DNA of 38,296 bases from an uncultured Eubacteriales bacterium. Lineage in GTDB: Bacteria > Bacillota > Clostridia > Christensenellales > Aristaeellaceae. Below are positions 21,796 through 29,854 of the stretch, piece by piece (the stretch's first letter is position 1; every line of letters starts with the position of its first letter). The position numbers were made by a program, and so were the translations under genes. Under the pieces are notes generated by a model. That model was not told the origin of the DNA, did not search any database, and saw only the letters and a list, made by a program, of their open reading frames with translations. The DNA lies in contig UQNM01000012.1 in the NCBI GenBank assembly GCA_900542395.1, positions 1 to 38,296 of the forward strand, in the 5' to 3' direction.

Positions 21796-23949
21796 TTATT
21801 TGGCGTTGGGATCGATCAAGTCCGATCGGCCGACGCCGATGATTTCGGTTGTAGCGCGGGCGCTGGTTTTGCCGCCGTCATATTTGCCGATCCGAGAGAT
21901 TTGCTTCCCCATGAACGTCATAACTGCGGTTTGGCCGCCGTCCAGATTGAGCGCCTCCGTGCAGCCGCCCTTCTGCATCCATTCGGCCATTTGCGCGACC
22001 GATACGCCGACGCTGACATTGCGGATGCGCCCCTCCGCCAACGCGGCGAAGTAATGCCCCGGCTCAACCATTCCGATGGCGCAGCGCGGCTGCGGCGTAA
22101 GGCCGTTGGTCATTTCGGCAAGGAAGGGATTGATTTCACCGTTTCGAATCAGGTACGGGCCGAAGGAGAACACGTCCACCGCGCCCATATCCAGATATTC
22201 CTGCGCCGTGTGCTCGTCGGAATGGAACACACGCCAGCTTCCGTCCTCCAACATAGCCAGCGTATCCAGATTGGGAAATTGATGGCGGTTTGCCTCGGGC
22301 ACACGGTCATAGAAAACCTGCCCGTTCCGAATGACCATGCCCGTGATGGTCTTTCGGCCGACGCGATAGGTGTAGTAATCCGTGTTCATCCCCCAGACAG
22401 TTTGATTCTGTTTTGCAATCAGCGCAGCCTGCACATGCTTGCTCTGCGGTTTTTGCGGGTTGTAAAGAATACTGCCCACGCGCTCTGCGTTCAGGTCGCA
22501 ATAGATTTGCACTTCGTACCACGTCAGAACGGCCTCTTGATCGAAAAAGCGGTCGATGCGGACGACGAGGGTTGGCGATGCGTAAAACCAAACGCCCGCG
22601 TCGTCGTCTTCATAAACGTGCTCGCCGGAAAGCGGATAGCCGTATGCATCCAGCGCAGGCTGCGCCATGGGCCACGCGACGTCGGCCTTGACCTTGTCGT
22701 AAACGGGCGTGGGCGTTGATGTTGGCGCGGGCGTCGGAGTCGATGCGGTTTCCGTGTCCGAAGCGTTCTGGTTGTCCGGTGAGATGTGTTCAAAGAAATC
22801 GCCGCCGGCGCAGTCTTCCCCGACCGAGGAATAGACCAGACTGAATTTGGCGTTGCTCGTTCGCCCTTCGTCGGTGACCGCGAACGAGGTTCTGTGCTGC
22901 GTGATATGGAAGGCATATGCTTCCTGCGCCAGTTCGAGGCCGGTTTTGCCGCCCATGGATGAGAGCGGAACGCGCCAATCCATCGTAACGGTGTTCTCCC
23001 GCCCCAGATGCAGATAGAGCTTTTTGACGTGCCATGTCCCCCATTTTTCCGCGGATTCCGGCATAAAGGATTCGTCGCCGGTTCGTTCCACGCAGTATTG
23101 GGCAACGCTGGCGCAGAGCTTGTGCGCGCCATGGCCGTATTCGCCGTTGATATCGTGCGTGAGCATGACGTCCGGCTTGTATTGACGAATCAGCTCGGTG
23201 ACGTAGGCGCGGCTGTCTTTCTTTCGCCAGCGGGAATAGGCTTCATCCAGCGTTTTCATGTAAACGTCGGCAAACGAGCCGATGACGGGATATTGGCGAA
23301 CGCCGAGGTGCCATAGGCCGTTCAGAAGCTCGCTCCTGCGCGTCGTGTTGGAATAGCTCATATATGCCACCACGACGTTCATGCCGCGCTCTACGGCATA
23401 GGTCGGAATGGTGCCGCCGAAGAAGATCAATTCGTCGTCCGGGTGCGCAACCAGCAAAAGCAAGTCGGCTTTTTCCGGGGTGGGTTCCCAGCGCTGCACC
23501 CAATCCGGCAAATCGCCGTCGCCGAAGACAAAAACCTCGTTGATTTTTAGATAGCTCTCTTTTCCGGAATCTCCCACGATCCGAAAATGCGTTTGGCCGT
23601 CCAGTTCGAGAAGTACGTGCATGTAGTCTTTCGAGCCGTTCAGCAGTGTGCGCCACTCGCCGTCCGTCTCCGTTTCAACGGACCACGTTTCGGGCATCTC
23701 GGCAAAACAGATGTACAGATACTGCGCTGCCTCGCTCTCAGGCGTTTGAAATTCCAGATAGGGGTTTTCCCCCGTGCGGCTGCGCCAGAAGCTGGTGTAT
23801 TCGCCGTCGTGCACCGAATCCGTCTTTTTGTTGGGCGATGTGATGACGCAGCTTGATGTGAGCTCCCGCGCCTCCTGCGCCATGCAGAAGGGAGCCAGCA
23901 GGCAGAGAAGCGCCGCCGTTATGATAGATCCTATGTGTTTCGTGTGCAT
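21796..23949 (-). CDS. Secreted multidomain protein: discoidin-like region, PIG-L deacetylase, phosphodiester glycosidase (NAGPA)
   Basis: 717 residues. A signal peptide (IGSIITAALLCLLAPFCMA) leads to a beta-rich segment (about 45-145; DGEYTSFWRSR, DGEWRTLL) resembling F5/8-type carbohydrate-binding domains. The PIG-L/LmbE deacetylase domain (about 160-395) has the zinc motif AHPDDE (168-173) and a distal HDINGEYGHGAH; such enzymes remove acetyl from N-acetylglucosaminyl groups. A Thr/Pro linker follows. The C-terminal part (about 480-710) is a NAGPA-type phosphodiester glycosidase with LNLDGGQTAVM and a closing ATTEIIGVGR. The start is the ATG at 23949 with GGAG 9 bases upstream; the ATG at 23964 lacks spacing. 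It lies 24 bases after the DUF6273-like gene. Probably acts on cell-surface glycopolymers or host glycans. Confidence 0.85.
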   Translation of the reverse strand: MHTKHIGSIITAALLCLLAPFCMAQEARELTSSCVITSPNKKTDSVHDGEYTSFWRSRTGENPYLEFQTPESEAAQYLYICFAEMPETWSVETETDGEWRTLLNGSKDYMHVLLELDGQTHFRIVGDSGKESYLKINEVFVFGDGDLPDWVQRWEPTPEKADLLLLVAHPDDELIFFGGTIPTYAVERGMNVVVAYMSYSNTTRRSELLNGLWHLGVRQYPVIGSFADVYMKTLDEAYSRWRKKDSRAYVTELIRQYKPDVMLTHDINGEYGHGAHKLCASVAQYCVERTGDESFMPESAEKWGTWHVKKLYLHLGRENTVTMDWRVPLSSMGGKTGLELAQEAYAFHITQHRTSFAVTDEGRTSNAKFSLVYSSVGEDCAGGDFFEHISPDNQNASDTETASTPTPAPTSTPTPVYDKVKADVAWPMAQPALDAYGYPLSGEHVYEDDDAGVWFYASPTLVVRIDRFFDQEAVLTWYEVQIYCDLNAERVGSILYNPQKPQSKHVQAALIAKQNQTVWGMNTDYYTYRVGRKTITGMVIRNGQVFYDRVPEANRHQFPNLDTLAMLEDGSWRVFHSDEHTAQEYLDMGAVDVFSFGPYLIRNGEINPFLAEMTNGLTPQPRCAIGMVEPGHYFAALAEGRIRNVSVGVSVAQMAEWMQKGGCTEALNLDGGQTAVMTFMGKQISRIGKYDGGKTSARATTEIIGVGRSDLIDPNAK

Positions 23950-23973
23950 CGTGATCGACTCCATGCCTAACCG

Positions 23974-24762
23974 TTATCGTTTGACCAGATAGGGGTTTTC
24001 CATTGTACCGTCCCCACCGGACAGTTCGAGCGCGCCGATATCCAGCCGCAGCGCCGGACGAATCCCCTCGTTCATCACCACGCAGCGGATATAGCCCAAA
24101 TTGCCGTGTTCCTTCGTGCAGCGCGTCCCATACGGAAAATCAGCGGATTGTGTGCGCGTCCAATACGGGCTGGAACCGTTTGAATAGCGAAACAGTCCCT
24201 CGGCGATTGCAAATTGCGTGCCATAGGCTTTTACGGATGGATTCGTGCCAAAGCCGTAATTCACGTTTTTCAAATCGTCTGCGGACGGCAGAAAGACGCG
24301 CCCCAGTTCTTTGTCGTCAAGGATCATCGCTTTTTCTGCCGCCGTAAAAGCCTGCTCATAAAAGCTCGTTTCTGCGTCGTATGCGCGCCCGTAGTATGTC
24401 TTATGACGCAGCTCCGCCGCTTCCTCCGGGGAGATGACGATGCGTTCAAAGGGGCCGTTCAGGAGCGCATAGATTTCGGTTTGATTAAAAGCGCCGCCCG
24501 ATGCGCGATATGCGTCATCGTCCGGGTGAACCCGATTGTTGAAAAGAATGTATTCGCTCAAAAGGTAGGCCTCATTGTCCGTCGTGCTCAGAATACGCCA
24601 GAGAATCGGCTGCTCTTCCCCGTCGGCCGTCTGCGGGAAACGGCCAAACGCAAGGTATTGATATCCGTTTTCTTTGGCGTAACCGCGCAGATTTACGTCT
24701 GCAACCGCAAAACCGCTTGAAAGCAGCCATGCAGTTAGAAGCAAAAACACAAACCGTTTCAT
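23974..24762 (-). CDS. Secreted DUF6273-like protein
   Basis: 262 residues. The N-terminal MKRFVFLLLTAWLLSSGFAVA is a signal peptide. The body has the pattern of DUF6273 domains found in clostridial surface proteins: YLAFGRFPQTADGEEQPILWRIL, EAYLLSEYILFNNRV, EIYALLNGPF, RVFLPSADDLKNVNYGF, YWTRTQ and GIRPALRLDIGAL. Function unknown; related domains often sit on secreted or lipoprotein scaffolds. The start is the ATG at 24762 with AAAGGA 8 bases upstream; the ATG at 24771 directly abuts that site and is rejected. First gene of a two-gene transcript with the deacetylase/glycosidase. Confidence 0.75.
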   Translation of the reverse strand: MKRFVFLLLTAWLLSSGFAVADVNLRGYAKENGYQYLAFGRFPQTADGEEQPILWRILSTTDNEAYLLSEYILFNNRVHPDDDAYRASGGAFNQTEIYALLNGPFERIVISPEEAAELRHKTYYGRAYDAETSFYEQAFTAAEKAMILDDKELGRVFLPSADDLKNVNYGFGTNPSVKAYGTQFAIAEGLFRYSNGSSPYWTRTQSADFPYGTRCTKEHGNLGYIRCVVMNEGIRPALRLDIGALELSGGDGTMENPYLVKR

Positions 24763-24796
24763 AGCTTTCATCCTTTCGTGAGAAATCAGCGCGGAT

Positions 24797-24825
24797 ATTA
24801 TAACAAATTTCTACAGAAATGTAAA
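24797..24825 (-). promoter_or_regulatory. SigA-type promoter for the secreted-protein operon
   Basis: Minus strand TTTACA (24820-24825), 17-base spacer, TATAAT (24797-24802). An inverted repeat (24807-24820) occupies the spacer. Confidence 0.85.
24807..24820. promoter_or_regulatory. Candidate operator: ATTTCT-AC-AGAAAT
   Basis: Perfect 6-bp inverted repeat with a 2-bp centre, lying between -35 and -10 of the secreted-protein operon. A dimeric repressor bound here would block RNA polymerase. The regulator is unknown. Confidence 0.5.
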
Positions 24826-24963
24826 GCACTATATATAATGGTAAGATTTGGACAAAACATCATTTTTGTCCATAAAAATGGCCGAAGGCCGCGGGACTTC
24901 CGAAGCGATTCGCTGAAAAGAAAATCCTTTCGCATGGGACTGCATACTGCGCAATTCCTCTAT

Positions 24964-25003
24964 AAAAACAACAACCGCCGAAGCATCCTTCAAGAGCGGT
25001 TGT
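24964..25003 (-). terminator. Intrinsic terminator after rsmA
   Basis: Minus strand ACAACCGC (24996-25003) pairs with GCGGTTGT (24971-24978), with a small inner hairpin (GAAG/CTTC), then TG and TTTTT (24964-24968). Confidence 0.88.
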
Positions 25004-25011
25004 CGTCAAAT

Positions 25012-25851
25012 TCAACGTATGGCGTTTTGCAACTGTATGGCCAGTCCAGCAAAATCCTCCAGACTCAGTTCCTCGGCGCGCGCCTGCGCGGAGAGATTGG
25101 CCGCCGCAAGACAAGCGGCCGCCTGTTCACGGTTGAGCGAAAAGCCGGAGACCAGATTGTTGAGCAGCGTTTTGCGCCGCATGGCGAACGCACTGCGAAC
25201 CAGCCGGGTAAAAATCTCCTCATCCCCTGCGTTTACGCGCGGCTGTTCGAGCTTTTCAAGCACCATGAAGCTCGAATCCACCTTGGGCGGCGGGTTGAAG
25301 CAGGCCGCCGGCACATCAAGCGCGCGCATCACATGATAGCGATATTGGCACATCACGGCCAACGGACCGTATCCGTCGTCGCCCGGGCCGCTGAGCAGCT
25401 TGTCACCGACCTCTTTTTGAATCATCACCGCGATGGATTTGGCTTGCGGCAGCTCGCGCATCAGCTTGGTCAGCACGTCGGTCGTGATGTAATACGGCAA
25501 ATTGGCGGCGACGCGCAGCGACGAACAATCCGCACCGAATACTTCCGCCACGAGCGCGGAGAGGTTTGTCCGCATCACATCGTCGCAGATTACGCGCGCG
25601 TTGGCATATTTTTCCAGCGTTACATTCAGAATCGGGATCAACGTGCGGTCGATTTCAAGCGAAACAACCTGTTTGGCGCGCTCGGCGAGAGGCTTGGTCA
25701 GCGCGCCAAATCCCGGACCGATTTCCAGAACGTGATCCTCGGCCGTAACCAAAGAAAGCTCGGCCAACTGCGAAAGCAGGGCTTCGTCCTCAATAAAATT
25801 CTGACCCAAACTGTGTTTTTGATGAAAAGAGCCATGTTTTTGGGGTTTCAA
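25012..25851 (-). CDS. rsmA: 16S rRNA dimethyladenosine transferase (KsgA/RsmA)
   Basis: 279 residues. Dimethylates two adjacent adenosines in helix 45 of 16S rRNA with S-adenosylmethionine during small-subunit assembly. Motifs: HSLGQNFIEDEALL, motif I VLEIGPGFGALT, SLEIDRTLIP, the catalytic NLPYY (VAANLPYYITTDVL), and FNPPPKVDSSF. The start is a TTG at 25851, 9 bases after AGGAGG; no ATG or GTG is available before the conserved QNF motif. It lies 18 bases after the glycosyltransferase gene and ends in a terminator. Confidence 0.96.
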   Translation of the reverse strand: MKPQKHGSFHQKHSLGQNFIEDEALLSQLAELSLVTAEDHVLEIGPGFGALTKPLAERAKQVVSLEIDRTLIPILNVTLEKYANARVICDDVMRTNLSALVAEVFGADCSSLRVAANLPYYITTDVLTKLMRELPQAKSIAVMIQKEVGDKLLSGPGDDGYGPLAVMCQYRYHVMRALDVPAACFNPPPKVDSSFMVLEKLEQPRVNAGDEEIFTRLVRSAFAMRRKTLLNNLVSGFSLNREQAAACLAAANLSAQARAEELSLEDFAGLAIQLQNAIR

Positions 25852-25869
25852 AACGGAAATCCTCCTTGA

Positions 25870-26823
25870 TTAGCCGATGCGCTTGGCGTCCTTATCGTTC
25901 GTTTCGCTGATGATAAAATGCGGGCGATTTTTTACTTCCAAATAGGTCTTTGCCAGATACTGCCCCATGATGCCCATGCACAGAAGCTGAACGCCGCCGA
26001 TGAATAGGATGATGCAGACGGTGGAAGCCCAGCCCGCAACGGGATCGCCGAAGATCAGGCGGCGGATCACCACGAAAAGAATCATAAAGAAGGCGATGGC
26101 CGTAAGAATCAGGCCGGAAACCGAGGCGATGGACAGCGGCGCCTGCGAGAAATTGACAATGCCATCCAGCGAATACTTAAACAGCTTGAAAAAGCTCCAT
26201 TTGGTTTCACCGGCCACGCGCTCCACGTTTTTATAGGGTAGCCACTTGGTTTTGAAGCCGATCCAGCCGAAAATTCCCTTGGAAAAACGGTTGTATTCGC
26301 ACATGGAGACGATGGCGTCCACCATTTCGCGCTTCATCAGGCGAAAATCGCGCGCGCCGTCCACAATATCCGCCTCGGAAATGCGATTGATCAATTTGTA
26401 AAACATCCGCGCGAAGAAAGAGCGGATCGGCGGCTCGCCGTCGCGGGTAACGCGGCGGGTGGCCACGCTGTCGTATTCGCCGGCTTCCAAAGTTTGGAGC
26501 ATTTCCGGCAGCAGGGACGGCGGATCCTGCATGTCGGCGTCCATGACGGCCACATAGTCGCCCTTCGCGTTGCAGAATCCGGCGTACATGGCGGCTTCCT
26601 TTCCGAAGTTCCGCGAGAAGGAAAGATACTGAACCCGTTCATCCCGCGCCGCCAGCTCGCGCATCACCTTGAGCGTTCCATCCTTGGATCCGTCGTTGAC
26701 CAGCAGAAGCGAAATGCCGTAATCGGGCAGCTGTCGGGCAACGTCGCAAACGGCGTTATAAAAAATCGGAAGAGATTCTTCCTCATTATAACAGGGAACG
26801 ATCAGCGTTACGGTGGCTTTCAT
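25870..26823 (-). CDS. Family 2 glycosyltransferase, polyprenyl-phosphate sugar transferase type (GtrB/DPM1-like)
   Basis: 317 residues. The GT2 domain (about 1-230) has VTLIVPCYNEEESLPIFY, LLVNDGSKDGT, FSRNFGKEAAMYAGF and the metal-binding VMDADMQDPP. Two C-terminal transmembrane helices follow (about 233-258 and 270-293, around a short loop), then a cytoplasmic tail. This is the layout of enzymes that move a hexose from a nucleotide sugar to undecaprenyl phosphate on the inner face of the membrane, for later modification of wall polymers. The acceptor is not shown by the context. The ATG at 26823 has AGAGG 10 bases upstream. Co-transcribed with rsmA. Confidence 0.9.
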   Translation of the reverse strand: MKATVTLIVPCYNEEESLPIFYNAVCDVARQLPDYGISLLLVNDGSKDGTLKVMRELAARDERVQYLSFSRNFGKEAAMYAGFCNAKGDYVAVMDADMQDPPSLLPEMLQTLEAGEYDSVATRRVTRDGEPPIRSFFARMFYKLINRISEADIVDGARDFRLMKREMVDAIVSMCEYNRFSKGIFGWIGFKTKWLPYKNVERVAGETKWSFFKLFKYSLDGIVNFSQAPLSIASVSGLILTAIAFFMILFVVIRRLIFGDPVAGWASTVCIILFIGGVQLLCMGIMGQYLAKTYLEVKNRPHFIISETNDKDAKRIG

Positions 26824-26868
26824 GGTGTGGAACCTCTTCTCATGCCGAAATGGCCAATATATATGTCT

Positions 26869-26897
26869 ATTGTTTCATAGTCAGGGGGAAATGTCAA
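26869..26897 (-). promoter_or_regulatory. Possible promoter for the glycosyltransferase-rsmA operon
   Basis: Minus strand perfect -35 TTGACA (26892-26897), 17 bases, then AACAAT (26869-26874), a 4 of 6 match to the -10 consensus. Confidence 0.45.
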
Positions 26898-26908
26898 GAT
26901 GCGGCGAC

Positions 26909-26941
26909 AAAAAAGCCGCTCGGTCAAACGGGCAGCTTTTT
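26909..26941 (-). terminator. Intrinsic terminator after the YebC gene
   Basis: Minus strand AAAAAGCTGCCCG pairs imperfectly with CGAGCGGCTTTTTT (one mismatch, one G-T) around a short loop, ending in a T run at 26909-26914. It lies about 15 bases after the stop codon. Confidence 0.75.
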
Positions 26942-26956
26942 GCGTATGTCGAAGGA

Positions 26957-27706
26957 TTATTCGTCCTCGTCTTCTTCCTCGGGCAGATCGCCGTTGTGAT
27001 ACACGTCCTGCACGTCGTCCAGATCATCGAGCATTTCGAGCATCTTCTGAATCTTTTCGACGGTCTCCGGATCGGTGATCTCGTTGGTCGTCTGCGGAAT
27101 CATGGTCAGCTCGGCGCTCAGGAAGGTATAACCGGCTTTTTCCAGATTGTCGCGAACCGCGGAGAAATCGGAAACGGTCGTGGTCACCTCAAAGCTGTCG
27201 TCGAGAACCTCCACGTCGCTTGCGCCCGCGTCAAGCGCGGCCATCATCACTTCGTCCTCATCCATGCCGGGTTTGCGCTCAATGACGATCATGCCGACGT
27301 TATCGAACATATAGGAAACGCATCCGTTCGTGCCCAGAGAGCCGCCGTTTTTATCAAAGATGTGGCGGATGTCGGACGCGGTGCGGTTGCGGTTATCGGT
27401 CACGGTCGAAACGATGACCGCAACGCCGCCCGGCGCATAGCCTTCGTACTGAATCTCTTCGTAATTGACGTTGCCCAGTTCGCCCGCCGCCTTGGCGATG
27501 GAGCGCTTGATGTTTTCGTTGGGCATATTGCTGGCCTTGGCCTTCGCGATTACGTCGCGGAGCTTGCCGTTGATGGCCGGGTCGCTGCCGCCGTCGCGCA
27601 CCGCGATGGCGATTTCACGGCCGATCTTCGTAAAGATTTTGCCGCGCTCGGCGTCCGCCTTGCCCTTTTTGTGCTTGATATTTGCCCACTTGGAATGGCC
27701 TGACAT
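26957..27706 (-). CDS. YebC/TACO1-family translation or transcription regulator
   Basis: 249 residues, cytosolic. MSGHSKWANIKHKKGKADAERGKIF is the family start. Further blocks: NMPNENIKRSIAKAAGE, YEGYAPGGVAVIV, TDNRNRTASDIRHIFDKNGGSLG and SYMFD. Members of this family include PmpR-type regulators and TACO1/YebC, which help ribosomes through proline-rich stretches. The C-terminus is an acidic tail (LPEEEDEDE). The ATG at 27706 has GGAGG 10 bases upstream. Single gene with its own promoter and terminator. Confidence 0.95.
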   Translation of the reverse strand: MSGHSKWANIKHKKGKADAERGKIFTKIGREIAIAVRDGGSDPAINGKLRDVIAKAKASNMPNENIKRSIAKAAGELGNVNYEEIQYEGYAPGGVAVIVSTVTDNRNRTASDIRHIFDKNGGSLGTNGCVSYMFDNVGMIVIERKPGMDEDEVMMAALDAGASDVEVLDDSFEVTTTVSDFSAVRDNLEKAGYTFLSAELTMIPQTTNEITDPETVEKIQKMLEMLDDLDDVQDVYHNGDLPEEEDEDE

Positions 27707-27744
27707 AAATGAAAAACCTCCCGGTTGTTTTTGCTACATCGTTT

Positions 27745-27774
27745 ATTATAGCACGATACGGACGCTGTGCGCAA
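27745..27774 (-). promoter_or_regulatory. Promoter for the YebC gene
   Basis: Minus strand TATAAT (27745-27750) with a weak -35 TTGCGC (27769-27774) at 18 bases. The rest of the 27707-27886 divergent gap shows no further clear site. Confidence 0.6.
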
Positions 27775-27886
27775 CGGGTGTCACCGTTTTTTTCGGCTTT
27801 TTTCTTGAAAATATTCGTTTTTCCTGCGGCACGTCGGCGCAATTTTGCGGCGCGTATGCGCATAGGCTGCAAGGGAGGTGCGTGAT

Positions 27887-28729
27887 GTGGCGGCGCTTAT
27901 CTGCTTTCTGCTGGCGGGAATGATCCTGTGTTTTCCGGGGACGACGATTTCCGCGTCGCAAAGCGCGTTATCTATTTGGGCACGGGATATTGTGCCGAGC
28001 CTGTTTCCGTACATGGTGCTCTGCAAAATGACGGCGCAGCGCCTGCGTTCGGCGCGCTTTCCCGCCGCACCGCTGGCCGCGTTGCTGGGCTGCATGGGCG
28101 GTTCCCCTTCCGGCGCGGCGATGCTGTCCGTTTCATCCGGCGGCATGGCGCAAGGTCAGCTTTACGCGCTCTGCGCGCTGACAGGAACCATCAGCCCCAT
28201 GTTTTTCGTCGGCACTCTGCATGCGTGGGGCGTTGCGCAAAAGACATGCCTTTGCCTGCTGGCCGCGCATGGTCTTGGGGCGTTTTCAGCCTTTGTCTGC
28301 GTCCGGCGGCTGTCCCCCGTCAGGGAAAAGGTCGCCGCGCGGGAAACGCCGGAAAAGGCAAATGGAAATCCAATTACGGACAGCGTTTTTTCCGTGCTGG
28401 GCGTGGGCGGATGCATTGTCTTTTTCAGCGTGGCGGCTGCCTGCATCCGTGTTCTTTTCCCGTTTTTGCCGGAAACCGGGTGCGCTTATCTGCAATCCGT
28501 GCTGGAAATCGCGGGCGGCATGCGCCTGCTGATCCAAACGTCAAGCGCATCCTTTGCGCGCGATGTGAGCATGGCGGTGCTGACAGGCTTTGGCGGCTTG
28601 TCGATTTTAACGCAAAACCACCTCTTTTTGCAGGTGTGCGGCGTGACGCAGGGGCGTTTGCTCTGCCTCGCGCTGCTCCGGGCACTCATGTCCGGCACAG
28701 TTATGGCGCTTCTCCTTTGGCTTATATGA
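27887..28729 (+). CDS. YlbJ-like sporulation integral membrane protein (nucleoside-recognition/gate fold)
   Basis: 280 residues, about seven to eight hydrophobic segments. The N-terminal half contains SLFPYMVLCKM and a gate-type glycine turn, LLGCMGGSPSGAAML, then GQLYALCALTGTISPMFFVGTL; the C-terminal half repeats the pattern with GFGGLSILTQ. This is the arrangement of YlbJ/SpoIIIAE-style gate proteins needed in sporulation. The conserved tripeptide region differs in detail, so the call is family level. The start is a GTG at 27887, 8 bases after GGGAGG; an earlier in-frame GTG at 27878 sits inside that site. Its 3' end overlaps the sigF 3' end by 8 bases, tail to tail. Confidence 0.7.
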   Translation: MAALICFLLAGMILCFPGTTISASQSALSIWARDIVPSLFPYMVLCKMTAQRLRSARFPAAPLAALLGCMGGSPSGAAMLSVSSGGMAQGQLYALCALTGTISPMFFVGTLHAWGVAQKTCLCLLAAHGLGAFSAFVCVRRLSPVREKVAARETPEKANGNPITDSVFSVLGVGGCIVFFSVAAACIRVLFPFLPETGCAYLQSVLEIAGGMRLLIQTSSASFARDVSMAVLTGFGGLSILTQNHLFLQVCGVTQGRLLCLALLRALMSGTVMALLLWLI

Positions 28730-29429
28730 GCCATTTTCGCAGCGTGTCCAACGCCTGCCGCTCGATTCTGCTGATTTGGCTCTGGCTGATGCCCATGATT
28801 TTCGCAGTTTCCTTCTGCGTGTGATCCCGCGCATAGCGCAAAATGATCAGATTTCGCTGCTGGATCGGAAGGCGCATAAGCGCAAGGCAAATATCCAGCT
28901 TCTGGTCGTCGATGGAATCTCCCCCGGCCAATGCGTCGAGCAGCGTTCGCCCCGTGCTCTGAGCCGGTTCGTCAAGCGACATGGGCGTATACCCCGCTTC
29001 CAGCGCGCAAACAACGTCCGAAGGCGACGCATGACACGCCTGTGCCAGCTCTTCAATGTACGGCTCGCGGCCGAGCGAAGCGCTCAAACGGCGCAGTTCT
29101 TTTGAAACCTGCCGACCGAAACGCTGTGCGCCGGTGAAATCGTCTGCCTGTCGAAGCGCTTTTTTCATTTCGCCGAGCGCCCACGGCATGGCATATGTGA
29201 TGAATTCAGCGCCCTGTTCTGCATTGTAATGTTCAAGCGCCAGCATCAGCCCGATATAACCGGCCTGACACAGATCCTGCACGGACAGAGAAACGCAGAA
29301 AAAGCGCTTGGCCAGCGCGCGCAGCAGCGGAACGTATCCGGCCAGAAAAAGTTCGATGGCGTCCGGGTCGCCGCTTTGAGCGCGACGCAGAAGCGGCTTT
29401 TCCTTCGTACAACATTCCGAAATCATCAT
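28722..29429 (-). CDS. sigF: RNA polymerase sporulation sigma factor SigF
   Basis: 235 residues, sigma-70 family type 3. Region 2: LCQAGYIGLMLALEHYN, then FITYAMPWALGEMKKALR, with -10 recognition helices. Region 3 is near 110-150. Region 4 has LPIQQRNLIILRYARDHTQKETAKIMGISQSQISRIERQ split around its helix-turn-helix. Directs early forespore transcription. Identity as SigF rather than SigG comes from its place behind spoIIAA and spoIIAB. The ATG at 29429 overlaps the spoIIAB stop by 4 bases, coupling anti-sigma and sigma synthesis. No terminator is visible; its stop overlaps the convergent YlbJ-like gene. Confidence 0.93.
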   Translation of the reverse strand: MMISECCTKEKPLLRRAQSGDPDAIELFLAGYVPLLRALAKRFFCVSLSVQDLCQAGYIGLMLALEHYNAEQGAEFITYAMPWALGEMKKALRQADDFTGAQRFGRQVSKELRRLSASLGREPYIEELAQACHASPSDVVCALEAGYTPMSLDEPAQSTGRTLLDALAGGDSIDDQKLDICLALMRLPIQQRNLIILRYARDHTQKETAKIMGISQSQISRIERQALDTLRKWLI

Positions 29430-29854
29430 TCATCGTCTTCATGCAGTCGTTTCTGCATAAAAACGAGGGTTCCGTTTCCCGGGGAGGACTGCACGCGGAC
29501 GCTGTCCATAAAGGACTGCATCAGGGCAAAGCCCATGCCCGTCCTCTCCTGATCCGGCTGGGTGGTATAAAAGGGCTGCATGGCCTGCTCGATATCCTCA
29601 ATGCCCCGCCCCATATCTTCAACCTCGATTCGGATGGCGTTTTCGTCGATCCACGCGCGCAGAATCACCTTTCCGCTTTCTTCGGCGTAAGCGTGCACAA
29701 TCGCGTTGGTCACGGCCTCGCTGACGGCGGTTCTCACCTCGGAAACGACGCTCAGCGTCGGATTGGTTTGGACGAGGAACGCGCTGATGACCATGCGGGC
29801 GAACGCCTCGTTCTGCGCGACAGCCAGAAAGCTCAGCTCCATTTGATTATTCAT
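29426..29854 (-). CDS. spoIIAB: Anti-sigma F factor / serine kinase SpoIIAB
   Basis: 142 residues. GHKL-type ATPase that holds SigF and phosphorylates SpoIIAA. N box VSEAVTNAIVHAY, G1 box VEDMGRGIEDIEQAMQPFYTT and G2 box RTGMGFALMQSFMDSV are all present. The start is the ATG at 29854 (MNNQMELSFLAVAQNE), aligned with the usual N-terminus. It overlaps the spoIIAA stop by 8 bases. Middle gene of the spoIIA operon. Confidence 0.97.
   Translation of the reverse strand: MNNQMELSFLAVAQNEAFARMVISAFLVQTNPTLSVVSEVRTAVSEAVTNAIVHAYAEESGKVILRAWIDENAIRIEVEDMGRGIEDIEQAMQPFYTTQPDQERTGMGFALMQSFMDSVRVQSSPGNGTLVFMQKRLHEDDE

Noticed and set aside
21718..21842. Small plus-strand frame starting GTG after GAGGAG, overlapping the end of the deacetylase/glycosidase gene
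   Set aside because: Composition is that of an antisense shadow, it lies just past a strong terminator and no promoter is visible.
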